DNA of 64,000 bases from Oscheius tipulae. Taxonomy: Eukaryota > Nematoda > Chromadorea > Rhabditida > Rhabditidae. Below are positions 1 through 12,766 of the stretch, in pieces; within the stretch, counting starts at the first letter, position 1; every line of letters begins with the position of its first letter. The translations under genes and the position numbers were made by a program. A model generated the notes under the pieces. That model worked only from the letters and a program-made list of their open reading frames with translations. It was not told the DNA's origin and made no database searches. Where the stretch lies: contig JASJZH010000003.1 in assembly GCA_037178975.1 (NCBI GenBank), positions 2,418,001 through 2,482,000 on the forward strand. Direction: 5' to 3'.

Positions 1-1107
1 TTGTCCAGCCATTTCATCTCATCCCAAAGCTGTTGGTAGTCGGCCTCGTCGGGACTGGCCTTATTGTTCATGACCTTCTCGTAACGATCCTTCAGCTGCA
101 CCCATTCTCTCTGAAGAGACCCGATATCTCCTGAAAATGTATTTTCGAAATCGTAGGAGGGATAACGAACCTTGCCACATGAGAGTTTGGGCTATTTTGC
201 GCCAGGCATTGCTCCGATAACTCTTCGAGTGGTAGCTACTGTCGTTCTCGTCGTAAAGTGCTGGGTAATGGTAGACGGTGTGAACTAGGTTTATGCTCAT
301 CTGAACGTTTGATTTCTGAGCCCATATAACTAGATTATTTTCCGGACATTCCCTGGCCTAACGCGCGCGATTTCTCAACTACAAACCCTTGTTTTCTCAC
401 CAAAAATCTCATTTTACATTCTTAACATGTGCTGGAAAGTTGTTGTAGCCCTGATCGTAACCTACACTATTGTAGAGCATTACATCGCCCGAAAATGTGA
501 AGACGAGCGGGAAAACTGGGTTTAAAATTGCGGTCGCCGCTCGCTTTTCGCTTTCTCAGCATTTTACAGGCTCAAACAGTCAAGCACCTGCTTTTTGATG
601 TCCCGCAAAGTTGTAGTATTTGATCAGGGCTACAATTTTGCAGAATATGAAAATGTTTGAAAGTGCTTCCTGGATTCCGAAAAATGGGTTAGGAGTTGTA
701 GTCATGGATGCTCATGGACCTGGCTTTTCTAGCTCCTATGCCTAACTTTTACAACACTAAATTTCTTCTCAATCTTACCTTTATCTCCTGCGACAGACTG
801 TCCTGTAGATCTTCCTCCAGCTCTCCTTCCTGTCCAGTCAACTCTTCGAGCTCGTCCATGTGTTCCAGAGATCCGAGTATCAGGTTCTTCTTGTCTAAAG
901 GAACCCTCTAAACTTGAAAAAGGATTTCCTACTTGAAACATTGACATTTTTCAGCTCAGTCAACTGGTAGCCGTCATCTCCCTCTATTAGTTCCTCGTGT
1001 TCTTCCAGTAAGGGCTCATCGTCATCTGTCTGTTGGGACATCTTGTTGTGGACGGAGAGCATCTTCCGACCAGCGGAATGTCCTCCGATCGAGCATTCCA
1101 CGTCCAT
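1..1107 (-). CDS. MADF-domain DNA-binding protein (partial, runs off left edge)
   Basis: Proposed exons 1107-946, 907-779, 300-171 and 130-<1; phases agree at every junction. The first two exons encode an acidic leader (DDDEPLLEEHEELIEGDD, then a Glu/Asp/Leu-rich stretch). Exon 3 opens the MADF fold: LVHTVYHYPALYD followed by AWRKIAQTL, the usual signature (L-V-x5-P-x-LYD, then W-x-x-I-A). After a 40-base intron, exon 4 continues with REWVQLKDRYEKV and a second Trp, as in the third helix. MADF domains are Myb/SANT-like modules known from Adf-1-type transcription regulators, so a nuclear sequence-specific DNA-binding role is inferred. Exon 3 begins with ATG straight after a TTCAG acceptor, so it could also be the true start of a trans-spliced message, with 1107-779 a separate upstream exon pair. 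The C-terminus, and any BESS motif, lies outside the window. Confidence 0.78.
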
Positions 1108-3229
1108 TTAGGGAGCTTAAAATGGGGGTTTGAACTGTGAGGTATGAACTTTTGTTTAAAAACTAGTTCGGGTGAGGCTGAGAAAAATGGGAGGAGTTGT
1201 GAAAGTGAGATCTTGTTTGAACTAGTCGCGGTCACCTCGGCTCTATTTTATGGCAAACGGGACGCAATTCTCGATCGATTCTCCCTTTTGAAATTGGAAA
1301 AGGTAGTAGAAAATTCTAGAATCGGCTCTGGCGTTCATTCTGTAATCCATGCAACGGATCCAGAATTCTCAGAGGCCATTTCCGTTCGGGACCCGGCTAG
1401 CATCGAACCTCGTTGACCTCTCTTGATTGTGAGAGGAGAGAAGGAGAGGGAACGTATGACCTTGAGTGGGGAAATTGTATTGGCCTAGCAGGAGATTCCA
1501 AAGCTTTGTTGCTATCAGACTTGAGCTTGAAGATTTAGAGTGACTGACAGATATGTCCCGCTCCCAAACTCAATCCTGGTGCATCGACTCTCTCAACTAC
1601 TGACTAAACTCTGGTGATTTGAAGCTCCGTAATTCCTCTGGGTTCTATCCAAGCTACTGACTCTTGGAATACTAATTAGGCGCCTACAATATACTATCGC
1701 TAGTTCTATCGAAAGGGGCATTTGGGATTCGACGTAGATTTCTACTGTCTTTCTATCCGTCTACCAATAACCGAAACTACTCAATAACTTTTATGAATAT
1801 GAATGAATATCGATTTCTGCCTCCCACCTTTGTCAGAATCTCAACTATGAAAGCGCGATGGCTCCTGTGGCTGACTGTTTATTTATTTTTTGCTTGATTT
1901 AGTTTGTTTGTTTGTCCGAGGCCATGAAGCAAAGGTGGTAAGCCAAGAGTTATTTAGGATTTAATTGACAAGTCAATTATGAACAGAAAGCTGCAGAGGA
2001 ATTTCGCTCAGTTGTGGTAGCTCGAACAGAACTAAATGCCAAATCACTACGCAGCAGCCATAGACTGCTGGTGCTATAAGAGTTATTATTCTACATTTTG
2101 ATCTGCAGCATTGATTACGGTTAGATCTAAACATTTATTTTTAAACTGAATCGCTACAGCCCTCTACAAATAGTCAGATTTTGATTGGCATAGGGAATTC
2201 GACATCAGTGTTCTGAGAGTATAAGAACAGGTTCTGCCTGACAGAATTCTGCTCGACTCTTCGACACCTGCTCTGACGTCTACCAGGACATCCTATGGTC
2301 TACCCTCCTTCCAAGAACTAATTAGGATCCGATGAGATGCGTCTAATTTGTTCTGCGATTACAATAAGAGTCATTAAACTGGTCAATGGAGATGGCTAGA
2401 AGAGGTTGAGACTGACCTCAAGAGTCCATGGATGATCGGGAATGTTTCACTTAATCCAAAGCAGTCAAAGAATTTTTAAAACTTAAGAGGAGAACTTTTA
2501 AAAGAATGTCTGTCTGCCTGCTCCATCCCACCTTCCTCATACTTTGCGTTGAGCCATACTAACCTGCGAGGTGTCTCCATCATGCCCATAGTCATCTTCC
2601 ACACACGCGTGCAAGGTGTCGCTGCTTGACGGTCGTGACAGCCCGAGTGGAAAGAGATAAGTGAAGTCTCTGTCTCACTCAGACGCGGCGAACCGCGTTG
2701 CGACCGTCGAGCGACACACACACGCGGGAGCGAGAGAGACGGGGATGTAGAAACCGCTCTCGCAGACCGCTCCGCACGAACCTGAACGTACGCTTCAGAT
2801 GGTGGAGCACGCAGCGCAGACGCTTCGCGAGATTGCACGCGAGCAGCAGGCGAGGCGGTCAATAGTGTTCAGTGGCGTCAACAGACTTGGCACGGAACCA
2901 GGCGCTGCGGGACCCGAGATGGCAGACCTTTAAACTCGAGTGGGTAGTACTGTTTCATACTATTCAGAGAGAAATTTTTAAGTAGAAAACGTAACAGAAC
3001 ATGCCACGGAAACTTCATTTTTGAGACAGAGCACCCATAAACAAATTGAAGAGAACTTCGAGTAACTGTCAGTTAACAAGAGTCTCTTTCTGTTAGAAAC
3101 AAACTATATCTGCAAGATAACATTACCTAAACACACAAAAGCCTAACAGAAACCCATAACTCGTCGTCCCATTCCAGTGCAGAAAGTTCAGAGAGGCTCC
3201 TGGCCACCACCGAAATCGCGCTCCAATGT
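1108..3229. other. Intergenic, no supported gene
   Basis: No exon chain with consistent splice sites is visible. It contains one copy of a diverged repeat (about 1838-2092, listed separately). The 2640-2860 stretch is CpG- and GC-richer and carries a 128-codon minus-strand ORF of low complexity (Arg/Ser/Ala-rich) that I do not accept as a gene. Confidence 0.5.
1838..2092 (+). repeat. Diverged dispersed repeat, copy A
   Basis: Shares collinear blocks with 52406-52590: GTTTGTTTGTCCG (1906-1918 and 52424-52436), CAAAG-x-TGG-x-AAG just after it, and TGTGGTAGCTCGA (about 2013-2025 and 52521-52533). Both then have a GC-rich near-palindrome around GCAGCC/CTGC and a GGTG. The spacing between blocks is similar (about 94 versus 85 bases). 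The family is not identified. The terminal hairpin is reminiscent of Helitron 3' ends, but no CTRRT terminus could be fixed. Confidence 0.5.
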
Positions 3230-3311
3230 GCAGTCATGTCCGAGTGGTTAAGGAGATTGACTAGAAATCAATTGGGCTCTGCCCGCGTAGGTTCGAATCC
3301 TGCTGACTGCG
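3230..3311 (+). tRNA. tRNA-Ser (anticodon AGA)
   Basis: Full cloverleaf. The 7-bp acceptor stem is GCAGTCA/TGACTGC with a G discriminator, and the D arm carries GAGTGGTTAAGG. The anticodon stem is ATTGA/TCAAT with loop CTAGAAA (anticodon AGA). The long type-II variable arm (GGGCTCTGCCC) is typical of tRNA-Ser, and the T arm is GTAGG-TTCGAAT-CCTGC. No intron. A T-run follows about 10 bases downstream as a Pol III stop. Looks functional. Confidence 0.95.
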
Positions 3312-3552
3312 AAAATGTTTTTGCCTTTTTTTCAATTTAGTGTGTAATTCAAGTAATAAGTCTCTTATAGAATTGCCCCCTTCGTCTTCTGAACGTTTTT
3401 TGCGCCTACTTCGGAATAAAAGGCATCTTTTTTATTTGACAAAGACCAAAAACAGTCCTTTTTGACGATAGACTTGTAGCAAACACTCCACGGAACCTTA
3501 TGTTAGAGGCTACCGGTAGTTAAGGCGAAGTGACCAAAAAACAAAAAGAAAT

Positions 3553-3636
3553 TGCCTCCACGCGGGATTGAACCACGGACCTTTGGTTGACATGATTGTA
3601 TACAAGACCAACGCTCTGCCACTGAGCTATAGAGGC
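3553..3636 (-). tRNA. tRNA-Thr (anticodon TGT) with a 12-base intron
   Basis: Read on minus: acceptor GCCTCTA/TGGAGGC with A discriminator, D arm GCTCAGTGGCAGAGC, anticodon stem TTGGT/ACCAA, T arm CGTGG-TTCAATC-CCGCG. Removing TACAATCATGTC, which sits one base 3' of the anticodon (canonical intron position 37/38), gives a 7-base loop with TGT at positions 34-36. Known eukaryotic tRNA-Thr(TGT) have almost the same anticodon arm. The gene is expected to need the tRNA splicing endonuclease for maturation. Confidence 0.92.
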
Positions 3637-3971
3637 ACACATCTGGTTCGCTCGCAGTAGGGGAGTTGTTTCGGGCGCTGGCGCTCGACACAGAAAGGAC
3701 GGAACAATGAGTTTTTATTAACAAATTCATTCTCATCTCGTCTGTCCACCAAGTTTTTTTTGCGGGATGTAAGGAAGAAGAAGATCTCTCGACTCTTTTT
3801 GTTAATAGGGATGGGCGGAGATAATTTATACAATGGTGATATTTTCTTAGAAACTGATGACACTCGGTGGAGATTCACGTCGTTGACTACCGTGTTTCAC
3901 AGGGGGGAAAAGAAGGCAAGGGATAGAAGAGAGTAAAGCTATAGGAAAAAGGGTCTAGTTCGGAAATCGAG
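3637..3971. other. Intergenic between tRNA-Thr and the Ig gene
   Basis: No coding exon or RNA gene is recognised; this is presumably the 3' flank of the Ig-protein gene. No AATAAA was seen on the minus strand near 3970, so its polyadenylation signal must be a variant. Confidence 0.4.
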
Positions 3972-5588
3972 TTATTGTTCCATGAAGATGATAGTCGAAT
4001 CGGCTTCTGCCTGCCCATTGCCGTTCTTGGCCACACAGCGGAACGACTCGGATACGATGTTTGGATCCTCGTTGAGGACGAGAAGGTCTCCGTTGCTCAG
4101 AACCTGGAAATTGAAGTGTGAAGAGTGAAAAAAGGACTGGATGCAATGTGAATTGATGGGGAAGATTGACAACGGATACAAAGAATGGGAAATAGATCCC
4201 AGTGGCTGGGAGATCGACTGTACATTCTGGTCACTGTAAGCTACTCTGGGAACATAGAAAAGACACTAGGAGTTCTGAATGGATGGTGAAGGATGAGAGG
4301 ATGTGAGGAACAGGATGAGGGCCACCTTCAGTTCAGAAATCAACGAAACTGACCATGTATTCGCTCTTTTCAGCCACATCCTCCAACTGATCCTCCTCAT
4401 TGATACGGTACCATTTGATCTGAGGCTTGGGAGAGCCAGTAGCACGACACATCAGCTGTACTGGGTTACCTGAACCACTTTCAGTTTCCCTCACAAAGGA
4501 TCTATTCCTACCAGTATACTCCATCCTTTGAACAGTAGACATTTTGATGTAAGGGAGCAGATCAAGCTTCTTCGCGTTACAAGACTTTCCTTTGCCCTTG
4601 GCCAAGGAGATGGTCGCCTCGGAGGTGATGCTCTGTCCACAGGGGTTTGTGGCCACACAGACGTAGTCACCGACTGTTTTCGTGTCCGCACAGATTCGGA
4701 GAGCTGAATTTACACATCGACTGTTTTTCAAAGGGGGGACTCACTGGATTCGACGAGACCCTGTCCAATCATTTTGGTCGGAAGAGCCAGCTCGAGTCCG
4801 GCAGACGGGTAGTCTCCGATTCGTCGACCCTTGTGGTACCATGTTAGACCAGCCTGGAACAGAGACTTTCAGTTTTTAGCCTAATTTTTCCGTCAGTCTG
4901 TAACAGTCTAACTTTCTGTGAACGCTAAGAATTAGAAGATTCTTGGTGGGACTCTTCCTTCTCTGACCTAACAATAATCGTCTGAGAATTCAGGTAACTG
5001 GTACGATTCTTGCTACAAGATAGTACTGTGGTGGGTTTAGTGAGTCTGTATGAACTGATCACAGAGAGTCAGTTAGGAATTATGAACAGAACAGTTGGCG
5101 GTCAAAGAGTCAGAGAGTATGAGAGGCAGGATACTGTTCGAGAGTATCTGCCAATGATTAGTGTCCAATTGAACAGTTTGAGGTTCCGACCACTCTTTTT
5201 CCTCAACTCTCAACGCATTTCCCTGAACACGAGGACAATCTCTGTTCTCTTTGATCTCAAATTTCCTGTTCATTTCAGTGCTTCCTAATCTTGAAGTCTT
5301 TCAAAATTGAGTCGAGAAATGCAACTGGAACGTGAAGCAGCTACAAAGAACAAGTTCTGTTCCTCTCTCGATTCACTGACGAGAAAAAGTTACCTGAGGA
5401 GCTCCATACGCGCTGCACTTCAACAGGACCTCGTCTCCGCGATTCACAGTCGTGTCTTGGAGCTCGATTTCGAAGTTGAGTTGTGGCTTGTCCGTGATCG
5501 AGTCGCAGACGTAGCTTGGAACTTCGAGAAGACGAGCCACTGTGGCCTGGATGACGAAGACGAAGAGAACGACTTGAGATATGGACAT
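3972..5588 (-). CDS. Secreted two-immunoglobulin-domain protein (zig-like)
   Basis: Exons 5588-5394, 4853-4745, 4703-4512, 4469-4354 and 4103-3972, all phase-consistent, give 247 residues. The N-terminus has a basic-free hydrophobic signal peptide (VVLFVFVIQATVA). Ig domain 1: Cys in VLLKCSAYG, core Trp in LTWYHKG, second Cys in the DYVCVATN D-x-Y-x-C motif. Ig domain 2: VQLMCRATG, IKWYRI and SFRCVAKNG. There is no transmembrane segment or GPI signal, since the protein ends shortly after the last strand (TIIFMEQ). Size, signal peptide and two C2/I-set Ig domains match the nematode ZIG proteins, which are neuronally secreted and maintain axon positions; the assignment to that family is by architecture. 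The first intron (4854-5393) is long and holds no second gene. Which ZIG paralogue it is cannot be told. Confidence 0.82.
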
Positions 5589-8500
5589 CTGTGAAACCCT
5601 GAGAGATTATTTGGAGAAGGAGAGAAGGAAAGAAAGGGGCAGATGTTCTCATCAAACTTTCAATTACTGCCCCGTTTAGTGCAAAAAGAGAAAGAGGCGG
5701 AAACGGCCCGAATGCAGATGTTTTTCCCTTCTGCGTAAACGTGACGAGAATCCAGGGTCTAGAGGACAAACAAAAGAGAATGACGTGCTCTCTCGATAGT
5801 AAAGACTTTGCAGAGGATGGGAAAAGGACTGATTGGTTCTTTGGGATAGTCGCAGAGCTTCAAAGGGAACACGAATAGGTTCGGGTCAAATCGGAATAGC
5901 TGAGACAGTATGAAAGAGATGTTTGACAGACGAGACAGTTTGAGGTGACTTTTGGATAGTTGCGATGGTATAGGCGAGAATATATTCTTCAGACAGAGAA
6001 AGTTAGCATGGAAATACCACATGTTTGGAAAGTTTCGAGACAAACTCAAACTGCTACTTATTGTGACAGGCTCTACAAAAGTACAAAATCGCAGAAGCAT
6101 CTGGAATCAGAGGTGATGTTCAGCATACAATGTATCCCTTGACTACCAAAGTGGAAGAGCTTGGCAAGTTTCCGTTAAGATGACGGTTTCACAATGCCTT
6201 CTGACCTCAGTGTTACTTGTCAACTTTTGTTTCTAAGGGTGCTGTCTATGTCATAGACAGCGACTCTGGGCCCGCCGGGATGGGTTACTGTTGACCGGGT
6301 TTTCCAACATTGCTCTCATCCTATAAAAGAATGGTAGAGTGTCAGAGAGACAGTAACAAAGTCTATATTAGTGTTCGTGTTCACGTACTGGATACTTGAC
6401 AGACGGAGGAGCAAGAGCTTTAGGGAATGAACTAGACGAAGATAATGACGAGGAAGAGACCCTCGTGTTCTTATAGTGGATAATGTACGTGGGAGAGAGC
6501 TGCCAGATTAGGCTCACTTTGATAAGGCCGTGTTGAATCACGGAACCATTGTAGGCGGTAATTGGTGGAGATTAATGTAATAATACTTTGGTATGTTAAT
6601 CCCTGATGACGGTCAGAGGGAAGAAATAGAAAGTAGACTTTGATAGGGTCTGACATTACTCACACCTTCTCTAATTGAGGAGCCGAAGTGAAAGACAATT
6701 GGGCACGCAAGCTGCCCTAATTCGACTCTCAGACCCTTCTCTTTTTGTCAAAAATGTAGGCGAACAGATTTTTTTTTTTGGTCTTCCGTGAGCCATTTTG
6801 AGCGGAAAAAGCTCGTTTCCGGTCTGTTTAAAAGGAGAAGGGTTGAGAAATCGAGGTCAAGACCGCATTTTTGGGTTTTTCAATGTTCCAGAAAGTTGGG
6901 AAGAAGAGTTCAAGAGCTACAAGCTTGCAGAACAGTATGAAGTTTTAAAATTCTTTCTTTTGCGGGAGGGGGAGGAGGGAGGAGGAGAGAGGTTTACTGT
7001 GCTCAGAAAACTGTCCATGTCCCTTCACTGGACAACAAAGTGACTGTCTCTTTCCCTAATCTATAGGACCCTAACAGAATCAAGCCCAGCTGGCAAATTG
7101 ATGCAAACAGTCAATCCAGTTGGAATACGATTGGGTTATCTCCACAAGAGAGGCGGAAATGAGTAGTTTCTTTGGCTTCGTTAGACAATTATAGCCAGAG
7201 AGAGAGTTCTCGTAAACCTCCTGTTTTCGAACGGACCTCCCATGCGGAAAGAGCAGCCATTTTTGGCCTCCCAGGGTTGACGTGGGTTAAGCAAGAGGGA
7301 AACAGAATAGAAATTCAAGGCTCTATGGAATCCGTGGAGGAAAGAGTCTGTGGACATGGATCAAACTGACAGGACATGACAAGTGCTGTCCGGTAGATCA
7401 AACCGACAGGTTCTGTCCCGTCAAGAGACCAGATACTGAAGATTTTTCAAATTCTGTGCCCAGAAACAGTCAATTGACATACCAGAAAGAACATAAAACA
7501 GGGGTAGGCTAAGAAAGTTCGACATGGTCAAGTGGACATATTAATGGAAAAGATGGTCAAGCATTGAAACCATGAAAAATGAAGAGACAGCCTCGCAATC
7601 CAAAATATGCGATTATGTTAACAGGCTTCAGGGATATTCTTGTATTCTTGATGGGATTAGGAGAGCAGGATGATCTGGAAGTGTCCAAAAAGTTCTGGAG
7701 CAGAAGAAGAAGAGACAAGTAATGAATGGAATTGTACACATTGTGTGGCAATTGTGTGAGAAAGCAGGGCGGGGCCTCCATATAGTGTGCTCCGCCCATT
7801 TGTTTTTACTAATAATGGGACATAGAAGAGACGTAAGATAATGCAAAAAGAGAGTCCTGAATGTCAGTCTGACGTTGTTGTGTTAGAACAAACTTTTTGT
7901 AACGACATTTTGGAGTTCAAGAACTTCGGTTTATTGGTGTTCTGCAAAATTGTAGAACAGATCGAAATTTACAACTTTTCAGAACATCACAAAACTTTCT
8001 TGACAGCTCAAAACCGTGGAAAAAGAAAATAGCTCTGAAGGTAGTGGGCGCAAAAGCTATTCGGAACTGGCAAGTCGAACAACGTTCGGCGCGGTTAGTA
8101 TCTGGACCGGATCCCTAGGAATTCAATCTTTTGCTCTTCGTCTGTTTGTGCTCCACCATTGTTTTTATTTGTACGCTCGGCTTCCAATCAACTTTTGCAA
8201 CCTTTGGCATCTTGCGTCAGCCCTTTTTTTGGGTCTCATGTAATTGTGGGTGGCCTTCACCGAATAGGGGAGTGAGACAAAACAACTCTGATATCACTTG
8301 TCTACTCTTCTCTGAGTACCAGAATTTTGCGTCACCGTGCTCAAAAATAGGTGAGGAGATCTACACCCCTAACAAGATGCCACGCTCGAGTTCAGTTCAC
8401 TAACTCCGAATGACCGAGTTATCGTACGGCAAATGTGATTGTTACAGTATAAAAACGAAGCAGAGAGGGTGTCACGTGGATTCTGGAGGGATCGGACTTT

Positions 8501-11500
8501 CTGCTCTTTTGGAGACCCGTCCGCCTGACCTACCCTTCTGAGATGATAGAAGGATCCGATTCGGATTTTGAGGAGCATAACACCTCACTAACGAAATCAG
8601 TCCTAAAGGATTTATAGTATTTTCGTCACCATGGCCATCAAAGTACTTTTTTTGAACAGGCAATACGGTTTCTAGCAACAGGAAACAGGTAAGAACATAG
8701 AGTATTTCAAGAACTCTTTGAAAATGCTGTCGCCGTTCGGAAGACATCTGCTCGACTCATGAATACAAATATTTTTCGCAGCTGTTTTGCAAAAAGCGAC
8801 TTATTGAATTTGAGAGGATTTGGCTATTGGACTGGGGCTTACCTATAAAGGTACTCGTTAGCTGGGAAGTCCCGGAAATAAAGACAAAACTCAGAACAGG
8901 AGAAAACAGGAACTGCGTCAAGGTAATCACGCACCTGTCTACACAAACTGACTAACAGCCTCGCAATAATAGAATAGCCATGCCAGAATGTCGTGAGCGC
9001 GGGCACGCAAAGCTCAAATCTTTGGCCAAATTAAAGACGCATACACATCTTCTTTAAGCTCCCCTCGACTTTTGCAAACGTTTCAAGGGATTGTCTCAAA
9101 CATCTTACGCAAAGAGAAAACAGAAATTAATTGCGGCGGTCAACTGTGTGTAAAGGCGCATACAGCTGTTTGTTGCTGCCCTTTACAAGGTTCCCAGAAC
9201 TCGGATTGGAGTGTAAATAGAACCAGAGGTTAATTGGAAAAGTTAGTGTCTGTATATCTTGTCTGGGAGATCTTTGATTAGCCTTAAAGTACAGGATAGA
9301 GCTCCCGAGCCCGAGTAGGCGTGAGTGGTAGTGGTTCTAACCCTCCTCCCAACTGAGATTCGATCTCTTCGGTGTTTCGTATAGGCACGAGAAATGGTAA
9401 ACTTTGTGAGACAGGTGAGAGTTTCAAGAGTCAAGCTGTCTGTCTGTTTGGTATACCCGATATGGGTGAGAGATAGACAGGTACTGTAGGATGTTGTGAG
9501 AGAGTCAAGAGTCAGGTTTGATCTGGCTGTAAGACTGTCGTCCAAAGGAACTTTCTAAGAGACTAGTCAAGAGCTTCACGAGTCAGACTGTTTGGGACTG
9601 AGTGTCTATTCCAGTTGATCAGGAGCAGAGTGAAACTGGACGGATCAATGAATCAAGTAACCTATTGGGAGAGATAGCCATCCATATTGACTATCTGTTC
9701 TCAACAGATAGTCATTCTTGGTAAAGGAACTGGCTCACGCAATGAATTCAGAGAACTACCTTAGACAGTCGAGAGCCTTACAATTTGTTGCATGAACTCA
9801 CGCTGGCTATCCGGTTTTCAGTCATCTTTTTCGTCTCTTATCCAGATCCTAGCTGTGCGAGAACACCCAGTAGCTTTTCGATCCCTGATCATCCTAGCCT
9901 ATTCAGACAAAGGACACCGTCAGATTCGAATGGGCTCAATCACTTGCAGAAGGATGGATGTCAGTTGCAATTCTGTACTCTTTCTCTTCCGGTGAATGGG
10001 AGGAGAGGAAGAGGTCGTGGCAAGGGAAGGGCTTGCAAAAAGGACGGAGGGGACTCTGGAGTTTTCCAGAAACTTTCTTTGTACAGGACTGTCGTGGCTG
10101 GACCTTCAGACTTGACAGACAGAGAGGCTAGAAGACTGGTTCAATGCCTCCGGACTGACAGCAAAGACCAAAAGATACAAGCATGACCAGTTGAAATGAT
10201 CAAGTTTCCATTTTGAGTTAGCAAAATGCGTTTATTACAACCAAATTGAGCGGAAGGCGTCACCTGATTAGGGAACCATTTGCTCAATGGTAGAAATCTT
10301 TCAAAAGCTTTATACTATTCTGCAGCATTGAGAAAAATCCTTTTCAATAGAGGACAAATTACCTCGATTTACGCAAAAGGGCTAGGGCTATAATTGGGAA
10401 TCGTATCATGGAAAAGGGCAACTGGGCGGTCAGGTGGTCAAGCTAGGAGACAGGAAAGAACAGATCGCAGTTCAGTCTAGTTCCTCCATCCTGCGAACAA
10501 ATTATTGGTTAGACAGTCAAATAGAGTTCTTATAGCGAAACTTCTGAGAGTCTATCTGTGTTCTCTTAAATGCTAAATACTCGTCTAGGTAGTCAAGATA
10601 GTCCTTGAGACATATCAATTTTGAATGTAGTTTGCTATTTGTGTTAGTTTAGACTTCCACTGTCTTATAGTAAAGGCAAGTGTTAGTCAAATGGTCAGAG
10701 CCTGTAGTAAATTGTAGTACGTGAGAATCCGTCTTGAGAAGCTTCTCTCCTCTTCGGAGAGTAACAGTAGTAACAGTAGACGAGCGGAAGGAATCACTAA
10801 AGATTCCACTGTTGGCTTTTACTCTAGCTCATACACATTGTTTGTTTCTTTTGAACACACTGCTACAATTGAAAGTAAGATGGAAAGGTCGCCTACAAAC
10901 TACAAATGACTAGTAAGCACACGAGAGTCAGGGATCTCCCTACCGTAACCCAAAGCCTTCCCTCATATGAAATCCCTCAATTTCAATCCAAACTGATTGC
11001 AATCATCAGACATCAGTCACTTCCTCCATCCAAGACCAAAGACGTCTTCTTGATCTCGAAAAGTGTCTGATCCGGGTGGATCAAAAATTGGGAAAGAATG
11101 ACGAGTAAGAGTGTGCACAAGAATCCTTATCAGCCCATGTTTTCAGTATGGTTTTAAAGAACAACATAGATAAGGGCTGCTTGTTTTTCAGGAACAGCTG
11201 AATGGGCTGTTCTCTGTTTGTGTGCCCTTCTAATCCCTCAAGAAATCTTAAAACAAAAGAGGTTCCGGAACAGAGAGTGCATGGGTGGCCTCACGTCACT
11301 CTAGAAAACTGCTGTCTTCTGAAGGGAGAGAGAGAGGAACAGTTAGACAGAAAAGGTAGATGGGAGACTGTTACACTGTGGCAATGAGAGTGACCACGGA
11401 AGGAGATTCCTCAGAGTGGACGGAGGTGGATGGGGTGAGAGTATTCGAGAGTACAAGAAAGGTCAAAACAGGAACCGGTCGATGGGGTAAGAGACAGGTT

Positions 11501-12199
11501 CCCGAGACTTTCGAAAAACCAAAATGAGGTTCTGAACCGTCACAGACTTCTAGACTTTAGATTACAAGACATGATGGTTTCTGACAAGGACAGTTTCTGA
11601 GTCTGTCCAGACAAAACAGGGGTAGTGAGAGGACAAGACACAATATCAGGAATAAGGCGAGAAGACTATCAGATCAAGAACAGTCACCATGAGTCAGGGT
11701 GGAGAAAACACGGGAACAGGAAAGAGATGGGAGGAGACTGGCATGCCTTGGGAGAGTCAAAGAATCCAAAGCCTTTGGGCTCAAAAGCCCGGATAATAAA
11801 TCTGTGACGACTGTTTTTCCCGGATTGACATCGGAAAGACGAGGAGGGGGCTGGATCCGACTGATCACAGGTGTTGACTGTGAGTCTCTGAGTGAATACG
11901 GTAATTGGGAGAACAGTTTTGAGACGGTCGGGAGAAACAGACGAAATTGAATTTAGGGAGACCGTCAAAACAATAAAACCCATTTGGAGAGTGGAAAACA
12001 AGAAAATACCGAAACACAACATCTCCCAAGAAATGGGAACTGATCAAAAAATAGCTTTCTCTCTCTCCTCTATAGGAAGAGAAATCCAAAATTTTAACTG
12101 CCGACCACTGAATTTTTCAGTAGTCGGCTCTTCGTGGCTGGTTTTTAAACTAAGGCCAAATAAGCAACTTATCAGCTCTTTTTCTGCTCAAGTATGAAG
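5589..12199. other. Gene-poor region of degenerate short repeats
   Basis: No chain of exons is supportable over about 6.6 kb. The ORFs present are short, low-complexity or hydrophobic by chance and lack flanking splice signals. The sequence is full of diverged variants of motifs such as GACAGT, GTCAAGAG and TGACAGG. For example, 7362-7430 holds two copies of GATCAAAC-Y-GACAGG about 35 bases apart. This looks like decayed tandem or satellite-like DNA. No tRNA or other structured RNA recognised. Confidence 0.45.
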
Positions 12200-12537
12200 A
12201 CTACAGAGTGAGACAGTACGGGAGCACCGCGCTATTACTGGTTGTGAATCTGCTTTAGGAGAGGAAAGCGTGAGGCAGTACGGGTGAGACACGAGGGAAT
12301 GAGGAGACGGAAAGAATGGAAATGCCGAGTACGGGTGGGTTATCTCATTATTTGAGTGCAACCAGAACCATAACTGAGAAGATGAGAGAGTACGGGTGAG
12401 AAATTTGTATTTTTTGTTTTGGCTGCTATAGAGACGGAAAGAATACAGGTGGGACTGTCGAAAAGAGACTGATCAAAGAGTAAGGGTCGCGCGCAAAGTT
12501 TTTTTAGGCCAAGATGAGACAGCACTGTTGAAGCCTA
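12200..12537. repeat. Degenerate tandem repeat with a GAGTACGGGTGAGA core
   Basis: Variants of AGTACGGGTGAGA occur near 12215, 12274, 12329, 12389, 12445 (AATACAGGTGGGA) and 12479 (AGTAAGGGT), at roughly 55-60-base spacing. Further copies lie just past the transposon near 13630 (AGTACGAATGA) and 13749 (GAGTACGGGTCAGA). This suggests a decayed array of period about 57 into which the Tc1-type element inserted. Confidence 0.5.
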
Positions 12538-12731
12538 CACTCTGTCAAGAAAGTATAGACGGTTGCATTTCTTTGCCAACTTACGGTTGTTTTCTTGATT
12601 TGACACCAATTGAAAATCAAAGAACGGGCTGAAAAAAACCCTCAGGAACATGTCAATAGTCACGCCAGGAAACAAATTTGAGCCACCGATTTTCGAAAAT
12701 CGCTGTCATGAAAGTGTAGACGGTTTATTTC
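12538..12731 (+). repeat. Left terminal inverted repeat of the Tc1-type element
   Basis: Pairs with 13418-13613 at high but imperfect identity. The outer binding-site-like motif is near 12549-12567 (AAGTATAGACGGTT) and the inner one near 12709-12726 (AAGTGTAGACGGTTTA). Confidence 0.88.
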
Positions 12732-12766
12732 TTGAACTACAAAGAGAATCTTTTTCCAAGCAAAAA

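Noticed and set aside
2476-2862. 128-codon minus-strand ORF rich in Arg/Ser/Ala
   Set aside because: Low complexity arising from a CpG-rich patch, no splice context, no motif; likely a chance ORF.
8472-8747. 91-codon minus-strand ORF beginning MSSERRQHF with a hydrophobic stretch
   Set aside because: Has an ATG and a plausible membrane segment but no splice signals, polyadenylation signal or family resemblance; too weak to call.
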